DNA of 64,000 bases from Burkholderia aenigmatica (GTDB taxonomy: Bacteria > Pseudomonadota > Gammaproteobacteria > Burkholderiales > Burkholderiaceae). The position numbers and the translations under genes are program-made. The notes under the pieces were generated by a model that had not been told where the DNA came from, made no database searches, and was given only the letters and a program-made list of their open reading frames with translations. This document shows, one piece after another, positions 26,659 through 35,078 of the stretch (position 1 is its first letter; each line of letters opens with the position of its first letter). Where the stretch lies: positions 1 through 64,000 of the forward strand of contig NZ_CABVQC010000016.1 of NCBI RefSeq assembly GCF_902499175.1, written 5' to 3'.

Positions 26659-29130
26659 ATGTCCAGGAACTGGGGGTTGGGAACGGCGCTGCTGGCGCTG
26701 TGCGTTGTCTTGTCTTCATGCGGTGGCGATGGTGATTCGCCGTCGGCGGCCGCTGCAAACCTGTCGGCGTCCGCGCAGTCGCAAGGCAATGAAAACGGCA
26801 ACGGCGGCAACGAAAACGGTAACGAGAACGACAACAGTAACGGCAACGAAGCGGCAAGGAAAAACGCCGACATCCGCGTCGCGCAGTACGTCAATCCGTT
26901 GATTGGCACTGACTACGCGACCGACCAGCCGGCCGACCCGGTCGGCTCGGGCCTCGGCGGCGGCACGTTCCCGGGGCCGACGGTGCCGTTCGGGATGATG
27001 CAATGGAGCCCGATGACACCGACCGCCCAATACGACAGCAGCAAGGGCGACGGCTCCGGTTTCTCCGGCGGCTACTGGTACGGCGACACGTCGATCAATG
27101 CGTTCAGCATCTTGCACCTGAGCGGCACCGGCTGCTGGGCGAACGGCGGCTACCTGAACGTGATGCCGCAGCTTGCGCCCGGCGACGCCGGTACGCCGGC
27201 CAGCTTCACTCACGCGAACGAAACCGCACAGGCCGGCTATTACGGCGTCACGCTCGGTAACGGCATCAAGGCCGAGCTGACGACGACGGTGCGCACCGGC
27301 TTCGCGCGCTTCACGTATCCGGCACTCGCGCAGGGGCAGCAGGCGACGATCGCGATCGATCCGACGGTGCTGAACAACCGTGCACAGGGCACCACGAGCG
27401 ACACGATCAGCCAGGTCGGCGACCGCGCGTTGTCTGGCACGATCGCGGGCGGCGGATTCTGCTGGGCCGGGCATGCGGTGCCCGTCTACTACTACGCGGA
27501 ATTCAGCCAGCCGTTCGCGGCGAAGCCGGCGCTGTCGAGCAACAGTCCGGTGAACGTGACGTTCAATGTCGACAGCAAGCATCCCGACGTGATGATGAAG
27601 CTCGGCATTTCGTTCGTCAGCGAAGCGAATGCGAAGGCGAACCTGCGCGCGGAGAATCCTGAAACCGATGCGCAAGGCAGCCGGAACTGGCGCTTCGACA
27701 AGGTGCGCAGCGCGGCGAGCGCCGCATGGAACGCGCGTCTGAACGCGATCCAGGTCACGGGTGGCAGCGATGCCGACAAGACGAAGTTCTACACCGCGCT
27801 GTATCACGCGTCGCTGCACCCGAACGTGTTCAACGACGTGAACGGCCAGTATCCGGACTTCTACGCGTCGAACGGCGCATCGGCCGCGCCGACGCGCCAG
27901 GTCGACAAGGGCCGCACGATGTACGCGAACTTCTCCGGCTGGGACATCGACCGCTCGTTCATCCAGTTGCAGGCGCTGCTCGATCCGGTGCGGACCAGCG
28001 ACATCGTGCAGTCGCTCGTGCTCGATGCGAAAGCGTGCGGCGCGTTCCCGCGCTGGGCGTACTTCAATACCGAGACGGCCGTGATGCCGGGCGACGCGGG
28101 CTCGATCATCGTCGCGAACGCGCATGCGTTCGGCGCGACGAACTTCGACACGCAGGCCGCGCTGTCGATCATGAAGCGCAGCACGGCGCCGGGCGCCGCG
28201 TGCGCCGGCACGCCGGTGATGGGCAGCCGCGCGGACTACGATCGGCTCGGCTACGTGCCGTCGTCGGGCTCGGGCGACAACCAGACCGCGTCGAATACGC
28301 TCGAATATGCGGTGCGCGATTTTGCGGTGTCGCGCTTCGCGACGGCACTCGGCGATACGGCGACGGCCGGCACGCTGCTGAAGTCGAGCGGCAACTGGCA
28401 AAACCTGTTCGACCAGGGGGCGATCCAGCCGAAGACGTCGGCCGGCGCGTGGGTCACCGACGGCACGGGCTTCATGGAAGGCAACTCGGAGCAATACACG
28501 TGGTACGTGCCGCACGACCTCGCCGGCGTGGTCGCGCAGGCTGGCGGTGCCGCACCGGTCGTCAAGCGGCTCGATACGTTCTTCACGCACCTGAACATCG
28601 GCACCGTGCAGCCGTATTTCTACGTCGGCAACGAAGTGACGATGGCCGTGCCGTGGGTTTATGCATGGGCCGGCGCGCCGTCGCATACGCAGCGCGTGCT
28701 GCACGCGTCGCTCGCGAACGAGTTCGGCACCGGCGCGGCCGGGCTGCCGGGCAACGACGATCTCGGCGCGATTTCCGGCTGGTACGTTTGGGCCGTGCTC
28801 GGTCTTTATCCGGTCGTGCCGGGCGTGAGCGGCGTTGCGCTGTCGAGCCCGCAGTTCGAGAAGATCGCGGTGCGCGTCGGGCAGAAGGACGGCAGCTACC
28901 GCCTGCTGCACATCGTCGCGCCGGGCGCAGGCTCGGGCGACGGCGCGTCGTTCTATGTGAAGTCGCTGAAGCTGAACGGCGCACCTTACGCGACCGCATG
29001 GCTGCCGTTCGGGCAGATCGCGAAGGGCGGGAAGCTGTCGTACGCGATGACGTCCGACGCGAGCGCCACGACGTGGGGCACCGACGCATCCGCGATGCCG
29101 TCGTTCCCGCAGGCGGCCAGCGCACCGTAA
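26659..29130 (+). CDS. Exported GH92 alpha-1,2-mannosidase lipoprotein
   Basis: An 823-residue glycosidase of family GH92, which removes alpha-mannose residues with calcium help, probably outside the cell. The signal peptide ends in a lipobox (LSSC, Cys21), followed by a low-complexity Gly/Asn/Glu linker (about residues 40-70), the GH92 N-terminal domain (YVNPLIGTDYA, near residue 75) and the (alpha/alpha)6 catalytic domain with EGNSEQYTW (near residue 607) and GNDDLGAISGWYVWAVLG (near residue 698). Length is normal for GH92. It is followed by a broken paralogue. Confidence 0.93.
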   Translation: MSRNWGLGTALLALCVVLSSCGGDGDSPSAAAANLSASAQSQGNENGNGGNENGNENDNSNGNEAARKNADIRVAQYVNPLIGTDYATDQPADPVGSGLGGGTFPGPTVPFGMMQWSPMTPTAQYDSSKGDGSGFSGGYWYGDTSINAFSILHLSGTGCWANGGYLNVMPQLAPGDAGTPASFTHANETAQAGYYGVTLGNGIKAELTTTVRTGFARFTYPALAQGQQATIAIDPTVLNNRAQGTTSDTISQVGDRALSGTIAGGGFCWAGHAVPVYYYAEFSQPFAAKPALSSNSPVNVTFNVDSKHPDVMMKLGISFVSEANAKANLRAENPETDAQGSRNWRFDKVRSAASAAWNARLNAIQVTGGSDADKTKFYTALYHASLHPNVFNDVNGQYPDFYASNGASAAPTRQVDKGRTMYANFSGWDIDRSFIQLQALLDPVRTSDIVQSLVLDAKACGAFPRWAYFNTETAVMPGDAGSIIVANAHAFGATNFDTQAALSIMKRSTAPGAACAGTPVMGSRADYDRLGYVPSSGSGDNQTASNTLEYAVRDFAVSRFATALGDTATAGTLLKSSGNWQNLFDQGAIQPKTSAGAWVTDGTGFMEGNSEQYTWYVPHDLAGVVAQAGGAAPVVKRLDTFFTHLNIGTVQPYFYVGNEVTMAVPWVYAWAGAPSHTQRVLHASLANEFGTGAAGLPGNDDLGAISGWYVWAVLGLYPVVPGVSGVALSSPQFEKIAVRVGQKDGSYRLLHIVAPGAGSGDGASFYVKSLKLNGAPYATAWLPFGQIAKGGKLSYAMTSDASATTWGTDASAMPSFPQAASAP

Positions 29131-29197
29131 CGGTCAGGGAGATCAACGAGCGGTTCTTGCCAACAGGATCGACGCAAAGAGAGGGCGGGACGAACGG

Positions 29198-30069
29198 ATG
29201 AAGCTACGTCATGTGGTGGGTATCGGGTGCCTTGCCGTGTTGTCGGGTTGCGGGGGCGATCAGGGTTCGACGGATGCGAGCGTGCTCGCGCAGATGTCGA
29301 ACGCGCAGGGCAACCAGAACGACCAGGGCGACCAGGGCGGCCAGGGCGACCAGGGCGATCGGAACGGGAACGGTGGTGCAACCAGGCAGTCGGCGCTGCA
29401 CAGCGTCGACCCGATGACGGCCGCAGCGGCCAGTTCTTCGCGGGGAACGAGCCGGCGAACCACCTGCCGTACCTGTACGACGTCGCGGGCATGCCGTCGA
29501 AGACGCAGGATCGCGTGCGCACCGTGATGGACGACATGTACTCGCTGACGCTGACGGCCGGCGATCGCGCGCTCTTGAGCGGCGACAGCCTGAAGGCCGC
29601 GCTGGCCGACCCGCGCCGCGTGCGCGATTCGGCGATTCCCGGCAACGACGATTGCGGGCAGTTGTCCGCGTGGTACGTGTTGTCCGCGCTCGGCATCTAT
29701 TCGCTGAACCCGGTGGGCGGCGTGTTCTACCTCGGCACGCCGCTGTTCGAGGAAGCGACGATCGACATTCCGGTTGCATCGGGAGGCGGGGACGGAAAGG
29801 GCCTGAAGTTCGGCGCGACGCGGCGTTTCAAGGTGACCGCCCATACGGCCGGCGGCGGCGCGCCGTCATCGGTGAATCGCTATGTCCAGTCGGTCAGCCT
29901 GAACGGCACGCCGCTGCATCGGCCGTACATCACGTACGACGAGATGAAGGCCGGCGGCACGCTCGACTTCGTGATGGGCTCGGCACCGAACGACGCGTGG
30001 GTCAGCCAGTGGAACGGGCAGGATCCGAACAGCGCGCTCGCGCCGTCGCTGGCGCTGGCCGGCAAGTAA
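29198..30069 (+). pseudogene. GH92 mannosidase reduced to its two ends
   Basis: The 5' end encodes a lipoprotein signal (MKLRHVVGIGCLAVLSGC, lipobox LSGC), a Gly/Asp/Gln-rich linker and the first GH92 residues (SVDPM, compare VNPLIGT in the neighbour). It then jumps, around 29420-29440, to the conserved C-terminal stretch FFAGNEPANHLPYLY of GH92 in another frame, continuing to GNDDCGQLSAWYVLSALG and the end. The catalytic middle (about 550 residues judged against the neighbour) is missing and the frame is broken. It is an internal-deletion pseudogene of a second mannosidase, probably non-functional. Confidence 0.8.
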
Positions 30070-30078
30070 TCGGCAAAC

Positions 30079-30098
30079 GGCCCGCTTCGACGCGGGCC
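30079..30098. terminator. Convergent terminator hairpin
   Basis: Perfect 7-bp stem (GGCCCGC / GCGGGCC) with a 6-nt loop TTCGAC lies between the mannosidase remnant and the convergent ArsR-rhodanese gene. It can serve both strands; T-runs are short. Confidence 0.5.
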
Positions 30099-30106
30099 AT
30101 GTTCCT

Positions 30107-30781
30107 TCATCCAGCGGCGCCGGTCTCGACCGCGAGGCCGGCCGCCTTCCACTCCGGAAATCCGTCTTCCAGCCGTGCGGCGTGGAAGCCGCGCGCGCGC
30201 AACGCGGCGACGGCCTCGACCGCAAAAACGCAATACGGGCCACGGCAGTAGGCGACGATCTCCGTCCCGGCCGGCAATTCGCTCACGCGCGCGTCGAGCT
30301 CGGACAACGGGATGTTCAGTGCACCCGGCAGGTGGCCTTCCGTGAATTCGTCGTGCGGCCGCACGTCCAGCAGCGTGACGAGGCCGTCCGCGAGCCGCGC
30401 GGTCAGTTCGTCGCGCGACACGGGCTCCAGCGCATCGCGCGCGTGGAAGTAGTCGCCCATCACCTTGTCGACCTCGGCGACGTTGCGCTCGCCCACACGG
30501 CCGAGCGCCTTCATCAGCACGACGACCTCGCTGTCGCCGGCGAGGCGATACACGATGTGCTTGCCGCGCCGCTCGGTATCGACGAGGCGCGCGCGCCGCA
30601 GGATCTGCAGGTGCCGCGACGTGTTCGCGAACGTCATTCCCGATAGCGCCGTCAGTTCCTCGACCGACCGTTCGCGCTGCGCGAGGTGCTCCAGCAATTC
30701 GAGCCGGTTCGGATGGCCGAGCGCCTGCGCGACCTCGGCGAGGCTCGCATAAATCGCTTGCTTGGGTCCCGTGCTTGACAC
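30107..30781 (-). CDS. ArsR-type regulator fused to a rhodanese domain
   Basis: A 224-residue fusion: an N-terminal ArsR winged helix (about residues 10-90, SGMTFANTSRHLQILRRARL) and a C-terminal rhodanese domain (about 120-215) with active site CRGPYC (Cys179). Such fusions are thought to sense reactive sulfur species through the rhodanese cysteine (inference from the family). It is divergent from the metallo-beta-lactamase gene and a palindrome with TCAATCA/TGATTGA arms lies between them. The pattern matches known sulfide or persulfide detoxification regulators. Confidence 0.9.
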   Translation of the reverse strand: MSSTGPKQAIYASLAEVAQALGHPNRLELLEHLAQRERSVEELTALSGMTFANTSRHLQILRRARLVDTERRGKHIVYRLAGDSEVVVLMKALGRVGERNVAEVDKVMGDYFHARDALEPVSRDELTARLADGLVTLLDVRPHDEFTEGHLPGALNIPLSELDARVSELPAGTEIVAYCRGPYCVFAVEAVAALRARGFHAARLEDGFPEWKAAGLAVETGAAG

Positions 30782-30796
30782 GTGGCCTCTCCTTGA

Positions 30797-30820
30797 TCAA
30801 TCATTCATCAAATTGATTGA
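30797..30820. promoter_or_regulatory. Putative ArsR operator
   Basis: Inverted repeat TCAATCA (30797-30803) and TGATTGA (30814-30820) with a 10-bp AT-rich centre, located just upstream of the ArsR-rhodanese start. It resembles ArsR/BigR-type operators. Confidence 0.6.
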
Positions 30821-30853
30821 ATGTTACCGCATTCGCGGGACGGAGGCAATCCG

Positions 30854-31594
30854 ATGATCCTCAGACCATTCCTGCATCCCGATACGGGGGGCATTTCATA
30901 CCTGTTCGGCTGCGGCGGCAAGGCGACCGCCGCGGTGGTCGATCCGGTCGCCGATCCGGCCGACTACCTGCGCGCGGCCGAGGCCGTCGGCATGAGGATC
31001 GCGTACGTGATCGACACCCACGTGCATGCGAACCACCGGTCGACCGGCCGGGCGCTGGCCGACGCGGCCGGCGCGTCCTACGTGCTGTCCGCGCGGGCCG
31101 ACGTCGCCGTGCCGTTCGACGGCGTCGAGGAGGGCGATCGCCTCGCGCTCGGCAATGTGATCGTCGACGTGCTGCATACGCCCGGCCACACGCCCGAGCA
31201 CATCAGCCTGCTGGTGACGGATCGCACGCGCGCCGACGAACCGTGGTTCGTGCTGACGGGCCACACGCTGATGGTCGGCGACGTCGGCCGCACCGAGCTG
31301 GCCGTCAGCGCCGAAACGGGCGCGCGCGACCTGTTCCGCAGCGTCCGGCGGCTCGCCGCGCTGCCCGATCACGTCGAAGTGCTGCCCGGCGCGTTCGCGG
31401 GATCCGTGTGCGGTCGCGGGCTCAGCGGCAAGCCTGTGTCGACGATCGGATTCGAGCGGCGCTACAACGCGGCCTTACGCATCGGCGACGAAGACGCGTT
31501 CGTCCGCTTCATGCTGACCGACGTGCCGCCCGCCCCGCCGGCCGCTGCGCGATTGCGCGCGGTCAACGCGGGGCGCGAGGCGGCAGAGGGTTGA
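30854..31594 (+). CDS. Metallo-beta-lactamase-fold hydrolase, persulfide-dioxygenase-like
   Basis: A 246-residue protein of the ETHE1/glyoxalase II-like group. The metal motif is THVHANH (His56, His58, Asn60, His61), where the usual Asp is replaced by Asn; the other ligands are seen in HTPGHTPEH and GHTLMVGDVGR. Persulfide dioxygenases use only three of the sites, so the enzyme may still be active. GGAGG precedes the ATG at 30854; the frame starts 11 codons earlier. It is divergent from the ArsR-rhodanese regulator and four bases before the MFS gene, which argues for oxidation of persulfide (inference). Confidence 0.88.
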   Translation: MILRPFLHPDTGGISYLFGCGGKATAAVVDPVADPADYLRAAEAVGMRIAYVIDTHVHANHRSTGRALADAAGASYVLSARADVAVPFDGVEEGDRLALGNVIVDVLHTPGHTPEHISLLVTDRTRADEPWFVLTGHTLMVGDVGRTELAVSAETGARDLFRSVRRLAALPDHVEVLPGAFAGSVCGRGLSGKPVSTIGFERRYNAALRIGDEDAFVRFMLTDVPPAPPAAARLRAVNAGREAAEG

Positions 31595-31598
31595 TGCG

Positions 31599-32840
31599 AT
31601 GGCAAACCTGGCGATGGCGCGCGGCGGGCGCGCAGTGGCGCTCGGCCTGCGCGAGAACTGGCGGCAGTTCTCGCTGCTCGTGCTGGTCAATGCGTTCGTC
31701 GGCGGGATGGTCGGGATCGAGCGCACCGTCGTGCCGCTGATCGGCGCCGAGCAGTTTCATCTCGAGTCGACCGCGCTGATCACGTCGTTCATCGTCAGCT
31801 TCGGACTGGTCAAGGCGTTCGCAAACCTCGTGTCGGGCCAGCTCGCCGACACCTGGGGCCGCAAGCGCGTGCTGATCGCCGGCTGGCTGCTCGGCCTGCC
31901 CGTGCCGTTCATGATCATCGCGGCGCCGAACTGGGAATGGGTGATTGCCGCGAACGTGCTGCTCGGGCTGAGCCAGGGGTTCGCGTGGTCGATGACGGTC
32001 ATCATGAAGGTCGACCTCGTCGGCCCGAAGAGCCGCGGCCTTGCGGTCGGCCTGAACGAATTCGCCGGCTATTTCGCGGTGGGCGCGACCGCGTTCGCGA
32101 CCGGCTATCTCGCGAGCCGATACGGGCTGCGGCCGACGCCGATCTATCTCGGCGTGTTCTATGCGATCGCGGGCCTGCTGCTGTCGATCCTCGTCGTGCG
32201 CGACACGCGCGAGCACGTGCGCCTGGAAAGCGGCGGGCCGGCCGGTGCGTCCGCGCTGTCGTTCCGCGAAGTCTTCATGCTGACGTCGTTCCGCAACCGC
32301 AACCTGTTCGCGGCGTCGCAGGCCGGCATGATCAACAACCTCAACGACGGGATGAGCTGGGGCATCTTCCCGCTGTTCTTCACGACGCTCGGGCTCGGCA
32401 TCGAGCGGATCGGTATCCTGAAGGCCGTCTATCCGGTCGTGTGGGGCAGCTGCCAGATCGTCACCGGGCCGCTGAGCGACCGGTGGGGGCGAAAGGGGCT
32501 GATCGTCGCCGGGATGTGGGTGCAGGCGGCCGCGCTCGCACTGACCGCGCTGACGGGGCAGTTTCGCTGGTGGTTCGTGGCGAGCGTGCTGCTCGGTCTC
32601 GGCACGGCGATGGTCTATCCGAGCCTGATCGCGGCCGTGTCCGACGCATCCGAACCCGGCTGGCGCGCGCGTTCGCTGAGCGTGTACCGGTTCTGGCGCG
32701 ATCTCGGCTATGCGATCGGCGCGCTGTCGGCCGGCCTGATGGCCGACCGCTTCGGCTTCTCTGCCGCGATCCTGGTGGTGGCCGTCGTCACGTTCGTATC
32801 CGGGGGCGTCGTCGCGCTTATGATGCGGGAACGCCACTGA
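31599..32840 (+). CDS. MFS transporter of a sulfur-linked operon
   Basis: A 413-residue twelve-helix major facilitator carrier of the inner membrane. Helix-loop motifs such as GQLADTWGRKRVLIAGWL and GPLSDRWGRKGLIVAG are the classical DHA1-type signature between helices 2-3 and 8-9. The ATG lies four bases after the stop of the MBL-fold gene, so the two form an operon. It may export a sulfur compound or a stressor sensed by the divergent rhodanese regulator; the substrate is not known. Confidence 0.88.
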   Translation: MANLAMARGGRAVALGLRENWRQFSLLVLVNAFVGGMVGIERTVVPLIGAEQFHLESTALITSFIVSFGLVKAFANLVSGQLADTWGRKRVLIAGWLLGLPVPFMIIAAPNWEWVIAANVLLGLSQGFAWSMTVIMKVDLVGPKSRGLAVGLNEFAGYFAVGATAFATGYLASRYGLRPTPIYLGVFYAIAGLLLSILVVRDTREHVRLESGGPAGASALSFREVFMLTSFRNRNLFAASQAGMINNLNDGMSWGIFPLFFTTLGLGIERIGILKAVYPVVWGSCQIVTGPLSDRWGRKGLIVAGMWVQAAALALTALTGQFRWWFVASVLLGLGTAMVYPSLIAAVSDASEPGWRARSLSVYRFWRDLGYAIGALSAGLMADRFGFSAAILVVAVVTFVSGGVVALMMRERH

Positions 32841-32855
32841 CAGGGTTCCCCCGAT

Positions 32856-33677
32856 ATGGACGCGCCGCTTCCGCCGATGTCTGCCCCGATTCCCGAAACG
32901 GAACCTGAAACCGAAACCGTCGCCGAGCCGCGCGCGTCGCGCGTGCATCGGCCGGCCGCGCTCGTCACCGGATCGACGTCGGGGATCGGCGCGGCGATCG
33001 CGCGCCGCCTGGCGGCGGACGGCTACGCGGTGATCCTGCATTCGCGCAGCTCGGCCGACGTGGGGCGCGCGATGGCGCGCGAACTTGGCGCGGCCTACGT
33101 GCAGGCCGATCTCGCGGACGATGCCGAGCGTGTGCGGTTGATCCGCGAAGCCGTTGCCGTGCACGGGCGGCTCGACGTGCTCGTCAACAACGCGGGTGTC
33201 AGCCGCGTGATTCCGCATGACGATCTCGCGGCGGCAACCCCTGACGTATGGCGCGAGATGCACGAGATCAACGTGATCGCACCGTTCCGGCTCGTCGCCG
33301 AGGCGGAGGCCGCGCTGCGCGAGGCGGCGTCGCACGGGCGGGCCGGGTGCGTGGTGAACGTCAGCTCGCATGCGGGCGTGCGGCCGAAGGGTGCGTCGAT
33401 TCCGTATGCGGCGGCGAAGGCTGCGCTCAATCACACGACGCGGCTGCTCGCGAAAACGCTCGCGCCGGCGATTCGCGTCAATGCGGTTGCGCCCGGGCTC
33501 GTCGATACGCCGCTCACGGCCGACTGGACGGACGCGCAGCAGCTCTGGCGCGAGCGCGCGCCGATGCGCCGTGCGGCGACGCCGGACGACATCGCGCAGA
33601 CGGTCGCGATGCTCGTCGCATCCGACTACGTGACGGGCGAGATCGTGATGCTCGACGCGGGAATGAACTTGACGTGA
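32856..33677 (+). CDS. Short-chain dehydrogenase/reductase
   Basis: A 273-residue SDR. The NAD(P)-binding motif is GSTSGIG (about residues 40-46), the NNAG motif follows, then the catalytic YAAAK (Tyr and Lys) after VNVSSHAG, and the C-terminal GEIVMLDAGMNLT. The N-terminus has an unusual Glu/Pro-rich 30-residue extension (PETEPETETVAEP). It begins 15 bp after the MFS gene, so it is likely in the same transcript. The substrate is unknown. Confidence 0.92.
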   Translation: MDAPLPPMSAPIPETEPETETVAEPRASRVHRPAALVTGSTSGIGAAIARRLAADGYAVILHSRSSADVGRAMARELGAAYVQADLADDAERVRLIREAVAVHGRLDVLVNNAGVSRVIPHDDLAAATPDVWREMHEINVIAPFRLVAEAEAALREAASHGRAGCVVNVSSHAGVRPKGASIPYAAAKAALNHTTRLLAKTLAPAIRVNAVAPGLVDTPLTADWTDAQQLWRERAPMRRAATPDDIAQTVAMLVASDYVTGEIVMLDAGMNLT

Positions 33678-33692
33678 TGCCGCGATTCAATA

Positions 33693-33748
33693 AAGCGGTG
33701 AAGCGGTGAAGCGGTGAAGCGGTAATGCAGTGATGCAGTGAAGCGGCC
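33693..33748. repeat. Tandem 8-bp repeats
   Basis: Seven head-to-tail copies of an 8-bp unit: AAGCGGTG three times, AAGCGGTA, ATGCAGTG twice and AAGCGGCC. They start 15 bp after the SDR stop. Non-coding; slippage could vary the copy number. Confidence 0.8.
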
Positions 33749-33812
33749 GCGCACCCGCGCGCAGGTGTCATGCGCGCGACTACCGCGACCGCTGGCTTGC
33801 CGAACGACGCGA

Positions 33813-34592
33813 TCAGCCGAGACGCGATCGCAGTTGCGCGAGTGCCTGATCGTGCGTGCGCTCGAATTTCAGCGGCGTGACGGCGACATACCCTTCGGAG
33901 AGCGCGACCGTTTCCGAATCCGCATCGTCGTCGCGCGGCGCGCGGGTGAGTTTCAGCCAGTGATACTCGAAGTCGCGCGGGTCGCGCCCCGATACGATCT
34001 CGACGCCCTGCAGCGTGCCGGCGCCCTGGTTCGTCACCTTCAGCCCTCGCACCTCGTCGGCGGGCCGCGGCGGGAAATTCACGTTCAGGCACGCGTCGCT
34101 GTCCCAGCCGGCGGCCACGAGCCGTCGAATGACGTCCGGCGCATGCGTGCGTGCCGTGTCCCACGGTACGGCGTTGCGATCGGTGAAGGCCTGGCTCAGC
34201 GCGATGGCCGGCACGCCGACCAGCATGCTCGTCATCGCGGCGCCGACCGTGCCGGAAAACACCGTTTCGGTGCCGAGGTTCCCGCCGCGATTCACGCCGG
34301 ACAGCACGATGTCAGGCCGTGCATCCTTCATCAGGTGGCTGATCGCGATCGCGACGCAATCGCCGGGCGTGCCGCGCACCGCGAAGCGGCGTTCGCCCTT
34401 GCGATGCACGCGCAGCGGGTCATGCAGGCTCAGCGAATGCGACGTGCCGCTCTGGTCTTCCGCCGGCGCGACGATCCACACTTCGCGTGCCAGTTGCGTG
34501 GCGACCTGTTCGAGCACGTCAAGGCCGGGGGCGTCGAATCCGTCGTCGTTGGTGAGCAGGACACGGTCGAACAGCGGGCGGGTTTCTTGCAT
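33813..34592 (-). CDS. surE: 5'/3'-nucleotidase SurE
   Basis: A 259-residue metal-dependent nucleotidase that dephosphorylates nucleoside 5'- and 3'-monophosphates and is involved in stationary-phase survival. The N-terminal metal site is in LLTNDDG (about residues 11-17), followed by GDCVAIAI and GVNRGGNLG motifs that form the active site. The ATG at 34592 (MQETRPLFDRVLLTNDDG) is the family start; the frame extends 23 codons upstream. It is a stand-alone copy, not next to pcm or rpoS, so it is probably a second surE besides the usual core one (inference). Confidence 0.95.
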   Translation of the reverse strand: MQETRPLFDRVLLTNDDGFDAPGLDVLEQVATQLAREVWIVAPAEDQSGTSHSLSLHDPLRVHRKGERRFAVRGTPGDCVAIAISHLMKDARPDIVLSGVNRGGNLGTETVFSGTVGAAMTSMLVGVPAIALSQAFTDRNAVPWDTARTHAPDVIRRLVAAGWDSDACLNVNFPPRPADEVRGLKVTNQGAGTLQGVEIVSGRDPRDFEYHWLKLTRAPRDDDADSETVALSEGYVAVTPLKFERTHDQALAQLRSRLG

Positions 34593-34706
34593 CGGGACGA
34601 TCCTCGTGGAGATGAGTGATGAGACGGAAGTGCAGCGTGGCGCAAGCCACAAGGCTAGCATTCCCGCGTGAGGATCGTCGTGTCGCGCGCTCGGCGCGGA
34701 AGTGAA

Positions 34707-34729
34707 AACGGGCGCATTGCGCGCCCGTT
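34707..34729 (-). terminator. Terminator after azlD
   Basis: Perfect 9-bp inverted repeat (AACGGGCGC / GCGCCCGTT) with a 5-nt loop. On the minus strand it is followed by TTTCAC and lies 40 nt beyond the azlD stop, a good position for a terminator. Confidence 0.6.
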
Positions 34730-34769
34730 CGTTGGTGGCCGTGCCGCGTGCGCGGCGGGTCGGAACCGC

Positions 34770-35078
34770 TCAGCCGAGCAGGTGCCGCAACAGGCCGGCC
34801 GACACGACGCCGACGATGACGGTCGGCAGGATCGACAGGCGCGTCGCCGCGATCAGCGTCATGGCCAGCGCGAGCAGGTCGGCCGGGCGCGTCGACACGA
34901 ACGCCGGCGCGATCACCGAGATCAGCACGCAGCCCGGCACATTCTCCATCACCGACGCCATCCGCGGGCTCAGCGTGCGGTTGCGCAGCAGCACGTAGCC
35001 GAGGATGCGCGACAGATACGTCGTCGACGCCATCAGCACGATCGTCGCGACGGTGCTGAAATCCGGAAGCTCAGGCAT
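34770..35078 (-). CDS. azlD: AzlD branched-chain amino-acid export subunit
   Basis: A 102-residue, four-helix inner-membrane protein, the small partner of AzlC. Family pattern seen: TTYLSRILGYVLLRNRTLSP near the start and VISVIAPAFVST in the middle. It overlaps the end of azlC by 8 bp, so the two are translated together. AzlCD exports branched-chain amino acids or their analogues. A terminator follows. Confidence 0.9.
   Translation of the reverse strand: MPELPDFSTVATIVLMASTTYLSRILGYVLLRNRTLSPRMASVMENVPGCVLISVIAPAFVSTRPADLLALAMTLIAATRLSILPTVIVGVVSAGLLRHLLG

Noticed and set aside
26716..28911. 731-codon open frame antisense to the GH92 gene
   Set aside because: Same reason; the sense strand encodes a clear GH92 enzyme.
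33693..33748. Tandem repeats considered as a CRISPR array
   Set aside because: Unit is 8 bp without spacers and without cas genes nearby.
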